From Pleurotus ostreatus/Saccharomyces cerevisiae fusant (taxonomy: Eukaryota; Opisthokonta): a DNA stretch of 64,000 bases. The stretch is from NCBI GenBank assembly GCA_024196135.1, contig JAMQCK010000002.1, positions 186,001 through 250,000 on the forward strand, given 5' to 3'. A program made the translations under genes and the position numbers. The stretch's first letter is position 1, and each line of letters opens with the position of its first letter. The notes beneath the pieces are model-generated. The model was given only the letters and a program-made list of their open reading frames with translations, did not search any database and had not been told where the DNA came from. Of this stretch, positions 57,791 through 64,000 are shown one piece after another.

Positions 57791-58656
57791 ATGAGCGCCG
57801 TCGGACGCTGGTATTATCAGGGAATGTTGGAGGATGTCGGGCTCAGGGAGGCCGCGGAGGTGCGTATACTGCCCGTCGCTTTCTCGCCCTATTCTGATGG
57901 CCATGAAATCAGACTTTGCCTTATGTCGGTCAAGGAGCGTCATGGAGGACGGGAGGAGCGTTGGATGCTGCGAACTCGGTGAGTCTTGCATGTCCGATCC
58001 TTCTGGCAGCCGTCCTTACCATCTGTATTCAGCGATCGCTAATGCACGCCCAGCAGGCTATCCCGATCCACACGGACCACCAAGGCACCCCTCTCGACCC
58101 GCCGGTCAACATCCCAGGACTGAACCTCATCCGCGACGCCGACGGCTTCTACGAAAATGTCCCAATCCCCAAGGCTGACGACGGGGTCACCAAGAACAGA
58201 AGGGGAAATCGCGGAGGAAGGGTCGAGCACAGGAAGCGGGTGCGGGAGGCTAGAAGGGCTGCGCAAGCTGGCAACTCCAATGACGCCGGCGCCGAACCAA
58301 GGTTCGTCAATGGCGAGCAATGTGAGGACCACTCTGACGACTGTTGCAGCAACCCCGCCTCCTCGACGCGCGGGCGCCAGATGCAAATGAAGGGCGATAT
58401 GCGGGTGCGCCGTACCCAGAGCTTGACGAGCCTGAACCGCCTGTCCGGCATGTTCGATGACGAGGTTACGGCGCTCATGCGCGTTCACGATGACGAGCCC
58501 ACTGCACGAAGCAAGCGCACGACTCGCGATGCCGAGGATCGCCACGCCGAGAAGGAGAATGTGCGCCCCAGCACAAATGTGCTCGATACCGCTGGGAAGT
58601 CATTGCTGCGTGCGCGGCTGGCAATCTCTCGCGAGAACATGGTGTGGACTGCCTAA
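57791..58656 (+). CDS. Unrecognised protein A of the GF-motif set
   Basis: Three exons, all joined in phase 0: MSAVGRWYYQGMLEDVGLRE..., then a 66-nt exon giving TLPYVGQGASWRTGGALDAA, then QAIPIHTDHQGTPLDPPVNI and the rest. The product is about 245 residues. Near residue 70 a motif reads PGLNLIRDADGFYENVPIP; related motifs occur twice in the next gene (59308). A basic segment follows (NRRGNRGGRVEHRKRVREAR), then an acidic/Cys stretch (QCEDHSDDCCSN) and a Ser/Arg-rich end (KENVRPST). The basic region could bind nucleic acid or act as a nuclear signal; that is inference. I do not recognise the family. Confidence 0.6.
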
Positions 58657-59307
58657 GCCAACGCATTGGATGTCGACGGCGGGCGCCCTCAGGTAAGATA
58701 TCGTTTACTCGACGGTGTAGGCGCGTTCGCTGACAATCAGTCAGTCCACATTCACTCTGATATTGGGCGATGGACACTTGATATTGTAGAATGATATGTA
58801 CACTAGGTATACGAACGAAAGGATTGTAAACGGAATCCATGAACCCGCCTAGACATCTGCATGCTGATCATGCTGTCCAAGATCAGACCGGCAGAGTGTA
58901 TGGCAATGAAAAAGTCGAAGCACAGATATGGAGAATAGGGAAGGTATACAGCACTCACCTGTCGATTCCAATTGGCAGGTCAATGCAATGGCATTCGTGT
59001 GGCGCGGAGGTGTAGTTCACGTCTTCGCGACAAGTCCTGCTGAAAAAGCTGCCTGCTAATGAATCTGTCTCAATCCTCCACTGCCTTGTAACCTGTCGGA
59101 GGCAGTATACGCCTTCGATAGCGCCGTGTCCATTGTGTCTTTGTTTTTGACCGAATGGGGACCGGACCGTCGCGCCGTGAACAATGGTCTGCACGTGAGT
59201 ACTGTTCTTCCCCTTCGACCTCCACCTGGCCCGCGTCGGTGGTCATTGCGCTCTTGCCCCAGCGCCGGATTCTTCCGCTGTACTATCATCGGCGTCGAAC
59301 AACAAAC
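58657..59307. other. Intergenic region, nothing seen
   Basis: 3' flank of the 57791 gene and 5' flank of the next. The short frames are not supported. Confidence 0.45.
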
Positions 59308-60319
59308 ATGAACGCGGCGGTCCAGGCAAATAGCACACTCGACGTGCCCAGTGGCGTCCACGACGAATCGACCAGAGGACATGCGGCACAATTGGCGACA
59401 GCGGGATTGATGGTGGCATCGACGAAGACACGCACGACGGACCTATTGCAGGTGCCGCGATTAAACGAGTGGTCGAGATGGGCAGGGGAGCCGCCGCGGA
59501 GCGATAGCTCGCAATTGGGCGTCGAAGTGCGTGTCGCGTTCCTCTTCCGTATTCCCTGTCCTGACCATGCGATCCAGAGTCGTGCGGAGGATGTCGCCAG
59601 CGTAGCCGCAAGCACGAAGGACGGTATCAGGGTGAACCAAGGGGAGCAGGTGCGCACGCCACTCGTTCAGGACGATCTGTCAAATCTGACCAGGGCCATA
59701 GTTTCCAACCATGTCGCTTTCCTACACGGTATCTCTCAGGCGCACGACCGAAGGCTACTCCATCAAGCGCTGCGTTGACGGCTTCATGGAGCTCTTCGTC
59801 TCGAAGGAGAGGGTCTCCCCTATGCACCTCGTCGCCCTCGACATTGATCGCACCGAGTGGCGACCTATACCCAGCATCCTCATCACCAATCCCGAGGGCT
59901 TCATAGAGGCCGCGAAGATTCCCAGCGACTCGCCCGTCGCGCGATGCACCATTCCCCTCATCCTTGTCCATGACCCCGACGGCTTCGTTACCAAAGCGGA
60001 CATCCCCGACGTCGAGCCCGCGCACAAGGCTTGCGCGAAGGTCGAACCGGAAGACCCTGTCGAGGAGACGAAGACGCACAACGCCGATCATGCTGCAGCA
60101 GCCGTGCCAATGCAGGAACGCGGCCGAGAGCGAGTGCGCGACGTCGTTTCCCAACGACGTCCGCGCGGTGCCCGCTCAGGCAAGAACGTGCGGGTCAAAA
60201 GGGCTGAGAGGCATTCCGTTGCTAATGCTGCGATTCAAGTCAAGGACGAAGAGATCCTCCCAGTGCGAATGAGGCAGATCCGGATGTCTCGTCCTGCGCG
60301 CGCGCGGAGGTCACTGTAG
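59308..60319 (+). CDS. Unrecognised protein B of the GF-motif set
   Basis: Three exons in phase 0. Exon 1 starts at 59308 (MNAAVQANSTLDVPSGVHDE) and ends at GVE; exon 2 is SRAEDVASVAASTKDGIRVN...; exon 3 follows a 52-nt intron (GTGCGC...CCATAG with a CTGACC branch) and begins FPTMSLSYTVSLRRTTEGYS. If exon 3 were used alone, an ATG at 59711 would start it. The third exon holds two copies of the motif found in protein A: PSILITNPEGFIEAAKIPSD and PLILVHDPDGFVTKADIPDV. A basic tail (RRPRGARSGKNVRVKRAER) resembles that of protein A. About 290 residues. Function unknown. Confidence 0.58.
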
Positions 60320-60964
60320 GCCTGCATCTACTGCATTGCCTATCGCATCCTGCTCTGTCTCTGTAGAGGGTGTCAGCTTGAAGTCCAGGGACGAGGGAAA
60401 GTGGGCTGGGATTGTTTTTATATATTGTACGAGTAGCACATACGAAGGACAGTATGCCTTCATTGTAGTATATACACATACTAGCGACGCAGAATTTCTG
60501 AGCGGCGGGTTCGAGGCGAAACTCACCTGAGGTCGCGTACACCATTCCAAGTGCTTGGGCCAGTCGTATGGCCACCTATGCATTCGTGCAGTATGGATTC
60601 CCGAGCAGCGCTTACTCATTGAAGGTCCTGGCGCAGCTGGTCCAGCGCACAAAAATGCATCTTGAGCGAGATAGCTCGCAGAATAAAGTCTGCCTGTTCC
60701 GCGGAAAATCTCTGTATTTCCCTGCCCCAGCCAATCCCCCTGAGCCTTCCAAAGGCCTCAAAGGCGACGCATTGACCCTGTTTACACCAGGGTACGCGCG
60801 TTTGGGCTGGGAGGGGGGCCGCCCGCAGTATTTTAGGGTGCACGTGAGCGTGACCTGCCCTTTTCGTCAACCATCCTGCTCGACAACCGCGTCGCGTCGA
60901 GCATTCCCTCCGCATCGCACACCCTAGGTCTCGCACACCCTAGCCATAGCACAGTAGAGCGACC
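60320..60964. other. Intergenic region, nothing clear
   Basis: AT-richer 3' flank (TTTTTATATATTG near 60416) followed by the presumed promoter of the gene at 60965. A 119-residue frame at 60568-60927 is open but unrecognised. Confidence 0.4.
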
Positions 60965-62326
60965 ATGGAGAGGACGCCTGCACCGTGGGAGAGGGGGGAG
61001 CTGGCTGCGCGTATCGCGAACGTTGAGGCGGCGCATAACGAGTATCAGGCGAGGGATCGCAGTTCCGCGACGCCCGAGGAGCAAATGGCGGACCTAGTTC
61101 GAGTAACGGCGGAGTACGACTCGGTAATGCGGGATATCGTCGAGGCTTGGGAAAGGGAAAAGGCGCAGGACGAAGAGGGCGGCGCGGCGGGGAACGAGGA
61201 GAATGCGGACATTGAGAATGGGTTGTCCACGGTCGAGGTGCGTGTTCTCTGGCCTACGACGCGGGAAACCTGCTTATGCTTTCACCGCCAGGGGGACGAT
61301 GGTGCGAACGCAGTCGTCGACGCGGAGGATGCGAAGGAGGACGCGGCAGATGAGGCCACAGAGGGTGGTTCGTCGGAGACCGAGGTGCGTGTCGACTGTC
61401 CAGCGTCGGCGCAGTCGTGCTCACACTACCATCCACAGGACATCGAAGAGGAGGACGAGTCGCTCAAGCGTATGCTGGAGGAGGTCGAGCAATGCCGTAT
61501 GATCAAGGAGATGGTGCGTCCGCCGTCCTGCTCGTCGCAAAGCCAACCTGACCATCACCCAGATACCTCCTACGGCACAAGGCTGGATCGTCCCCTACTG
61601 CACTACCCCCGAGGGCCAACTCCTCTCGTACAGCAACGGCTGGTACGACTACGCTGAACCCGACCAAAAGGTCGTCCCTTTGTACCGTCACGTGAGCGAG
61701 TGGGGCTTCTCGCACTGGCGCACCATCCCTACCCGCGTCCACGACCGCTGGGAATTCGGCTCGTGGGAGGCGTTTATGGCGCGTATCGGATGGGACTTCG
61801 TCAACGAGGTGGCGGACCCGCGGCTGCTCCTGGCGGAGGAGATGCGCGAGGATCGCGCCGACTGGCTCGAGTACTGGGAGGACATGTGTCACAGCACGGA
61901 CTTGAGCGTCCCGTCGCCCCTGCCGCCAGCTCCGCAGGGGCCACCCCCTCCCCCGCCGCCCGACACGTCGAACAAGGAGAACGAGCGGCCCCCGCGGGCT
62001 GCGCCCATCGTTGGCACCCGCCCGAACGCCGCGCGCCGCCCCGTGTTCGGTCGTCGGATCCTTGGGGCTCGCCCAGAACAGATCATAGTCGCGCCGCCCG
62101 AGTCGCTCGTCCCGAGGTCGCCTCCGATGAGGTTCCGTGTGCCCTATGAGGACTGGTCGACCACCGACGACGACTCCGTCCGCGACATGTCCATCACCGA
62201 CGTCCACCGGTCCGACGCGGACAGCTACGTGTCCGACGATGACGAGTGAGTGTCTTCGTGTCCATGTCCGCGAATCGAGAGCTGACCACCGCTTGCAGGA
62301 GCTCCGTCGAGTTCTTCCTCGGTTGA
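60965..62326 (+). CDS. Unrecognised protein C, acidic and coiled coil
   Basis: Five exons: 60965-61237, 61292-61384, 61439-61513, 61563-62246 and about 62300-62326. The first three junctions fall after GAG or ATG in phase 0 with GTGCGT donors, like genes A and B. The N-terminal part is helical and acidic (MERTPAPWERGELAARIANV, EEQMADLVRVTAEYDSVMRD). The fourth exon holds an aromatic-rich domain (GWIVPYCTTPEGQLLSYSNG, HVSEWGFSHWRTIPTRVHDR, FGSWEAFMARIGWDFVNEVA) and ends in a proline tract plus acidic tail. The last intron extends DDD with ESSVEFFLG; without it the stop is at 62249. About 380 residues. I do not recognise it, and it lacks the GF motif of A and B. Confidence 0.6.
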
Positions 62327-63570
62327 GGCGAGCGCTCGAGCAGCGGGCCACCAGCGTCCCCGCTTCACGGCCCAGTGGCAGGACCAAAGAGATGTACCTG
62401 CGGAGCTATGAGCCTGGAGTTTTAGAGGGGCGCTGAGAATGAAGGAAAGGAAAGAAGGAATGTATAAGGACTTTGTTCGTGAGCTTTGTTTGTCTGTCTT
62501 GTTTTGTTTGTTCGGCGCCATAGCGCGAAATGTACCATCACCACCGCACATACTGCGAGTAATAATCGACAGCGTTTAACCCGAGTGATACGGACCTTCA
62601 GTCCGCTGCTTGGAGAGACAAGGCGGGCGTGGGGTGGCGGTGGGGAGGGGAGGGGTGGGAGTGGGCTGGATCATGGCACGAAGCGGTACGTCCTCCCTGG
62701 GAGCAAGAGCGATGGAGACGGCGGGCATACAACTCACCTTCCATCCCTTCCACCTGGAATATATGTGTCGGTCGGACGGGATAAAACCCGACGAGGCGCC
62801 TCGCCGTCCTCCGATCACCGTATCTTCCAATAATTCGGGTGGGCGACGGCGGCGGCCACGGGTCCTTCACGAGGCTCGGAAAGCTGTAGTCCAGACCTCG
62901 CGGCAGTGTGTGAGCGTGTCGCGGAGGGCGTAGGGTGGGGGAGAGGTGCTCGACGTCGATATTCTCGAGGCCTATTTCGTTGCCGATAAAGCCAGCGCAT
63001 CGCGTCCTTCTCGGGAAGGAAGGGTCTGAGAGTCGTGGAAAATAATCAAAGGGCCGTCGGAGGGTCTTCTCTATCGAAGAGGACGAGGAGCAGAACAGTA
63101 GCAGCGGGTGGGGGCCGATATCAAGCGCCGGCTGCCTGCCTCGCACCACAGGATTTTTCGGCACACGCGTTCCCGCCTCGCCCTTCCCCATTGGTTCATT
63201 ATTCCCATTAGGGGAATTTCCCATCCACCATCAACCTCGTGCTCTGCTCAGATTTAGTCCCGCTCACAGCGCGTGACGAACCTGATGGCGGTCGTCAGGG
63301 TCAGTTCAGGGTCCTGCCCAAGTCCTGTCCTGGCCCCCATAAGGCAGTTAATGGCAGAGACCACCTGTCTCGACGCAGGGAGTGCTCGCACCCTTGAGTC
63401 CCGGTCAAGTGAAAACACGGAAAGTTGGGTTTCCAAAGAGCAACATCGGTAGAAGCTGGTAGTACAGGTCGTAACAACATAAGAAGTACAATTGCGTTCG
63501 AAAGCAGTCCAACAGCGAGTGAGTACAGGCGAGTGAAAAGGTAACAGAACTTCGAAAGTCACGAAAGGGG
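62327..63570. other. Intergenic region with one doubtful minus-strand frame
   Basis: A 208-residue minus-strand frame (63224 to 62598, MGNSPNGNNEPMGKG...) contains a coding-like middle (DYFPRLSDPSFPRRTRCAGF, EVIGLENIDVEHLSPTL-like), but no domain, and the reading could be chance. A possible GTGAGT donor near 62740 would end it earlier. Nothing else is seen. Confidence 0.25.
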
Positions 63571-64000
63571 TTAGATGCGATTGCCTGCACCATTTCCGTA
63601 GCCAGCCTCCGCTCTGCCTAGCGCGCCACCGCCCGTGTGGTGAGCACTCGAGGAAGGAACACCACCCGTCGCCCCACCAGCGAACCCTCCCAAGCTAGAC
63701 GCGTCGTTGGGCGCACCAGCGAACGCCTCCTGCCCCCAACCCCAACCACCGTCGCGCGTGAACGGCAGCGACGCCGTCGTATAGTCATAGCCAGGGTGGT
63801 AGTTGAAGTACGGGAGCTGCTGCATGAGGCCGCCGGCCCGACCATCGGTCATCGCCCGCTCAGGGAAGTACGGCATGCGGTGGAACATGGACGTGGTGCG
63901 CGGGAGGAGGATATGGTTGAAGCGGAAGTCAAGGATGGCGGCGAAGGTCTGGCGGTAAGCAACAATGGCAGTTGTGGTGCCGATGATCGCGCCAGCAAGC
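63571..64000 (-). CDS. PAP2-type lipid phosphatase, C-terminal part (cut by window edge)
   Basis: The frame runs off the right edge; only the C-terminal end is present. AGAIIGTTTAIVAYRQTFAA and ILDFRFNHILLPRTTS match the last membrane segment and following stretch of fungal diacylglycerol pyrophosphate/phosphatidate phosphatases (Dpp1/Lpp1 type). After MPYFPERAMTDGRAGGLMQQ comes a Gly/Ala/Ser-rich tail ending GNGAGNRI at 63571. The catalytic motifs lie outside the window, so activity cannot be judged. Confidence 0.75.
   Translation of the reverse strand, partial: LAGAIIGTTTAIVAYRQTFAAILDFRFNHILLPRTTSMFHRMPYFPERAMTDGRAGGLMQQLPYFNYHPGYDYTTASLPFTRDGGWGWGQEAFAGAPNDASSLGGFAGGATGGVPSSSAHHTGGGALGRAEAGYGNGAGNRI

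Noticed and set aside
60490..60530. GGGTTCGAGGCG as a tRNA T-arm
   Set aside because: The matching stem and the other arms could not be found around it.
61503..62387. 294-residue minus-strand frame
   Set aside because: Antisense to the fourth exon of the gene at 60965, Arg/Val/Leu-rich like other shadow frames, and no domain is seen.

Overview
The window looks like nuclear DNA of a GC-rich basidiomycete, most likely an Agaricomycete (a polypore or relative). The signs are very short introns (mostly 43-60 nt, with GTGCGT or GTGAGT donors and a CTGAC/CTAAC-like branch site near the 3' end), intron-dense housekeeping genes, closely spaced genes on both strands, and families typical of the group: an HSPA12-like Hsp70, a DUF6593-like protein and a GDS1-type winged-helix regulator. 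Gene models were built by joining reading frames across GT-AG (twice GC-AG) introns, guided by remembered family motifs. No tool was run.

Layout. 0.2-2.3 kb: MIC60/mitofilin (+). 3.0-3.4 kb: small TATA-driven protein (+), first member of a small family marked by a MARTN start. 3.7-8.4 kb: Hsp70-like protein with a very long low-complexity tail (-), divergent from TEL2 (8.8-12.0 kb, +). 12.4-12.8 kb: second MARTN protein (-). 14.5-16.5 kb: vacuolar Ca2+/H+ exchanger (+). 17.0 kb: possible 46-residue membrane peptide (+). 17.6-19.1 kb: BTB protein (+). 20.1-21.0 kb: DUF6593-like protein (+). 21.3-27.0 kb: large serine/proline-rich conserved protein (-). 27.3-28.3 kb: NTAQ1 N-terminal glutamine amidase (-), divergent from the adenylyl cyclase-associated protein CAP/Srv2 (28.7-30.7 kb, +). 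31.3-34.6 kb: PhoD-like phosphatase (+). 35.4-37.1 kb: two more candidate members of the MARTN set. 37.6-38.6 kb: SEN34 tRNA-splicing endonuclease (-), only 43 bp from a divergent hypothetical gene (38.7-39.2 kb, +). 39.4-41.3 kb: EI24-family membrane protein (-). 42.1-56.6 kb: three linker histone H1 genes interleaved with an Mzm1-release-factor fusion (+), a GDS1 winged-helix plus APSES/KilA-N regulator (-) and a degenerate acyl-CoA synthetase (-). 57.8-62.3 kb: three consecutive unrecognised genes (+), two sharing a short repeated motif. 63.6-64.0 kb: C-terminal end of a PAP2-type lipid phosphatase (-), cut by the window edge.

There is no operon, biosynthetic cluster, CRISPR array, rRNA or convincing tRNA. 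Most neighbours have unrelated housekeeping jobs. Three gene groups stand out. The H1 trio shares intron positions and so probably arose by local duplication. The MARTN set consists of dispersed small genes in both orientations, each behind a TATA box. The 57.8-62.3 kb set shares orientation, intron phase and, in two genes, a motif. The most striking single gene is the in-frame fusion of a LYR-type complex III assembly factor (Mzm1) to a GGQ ribosome-rescue domain, both of mitochondrial function.
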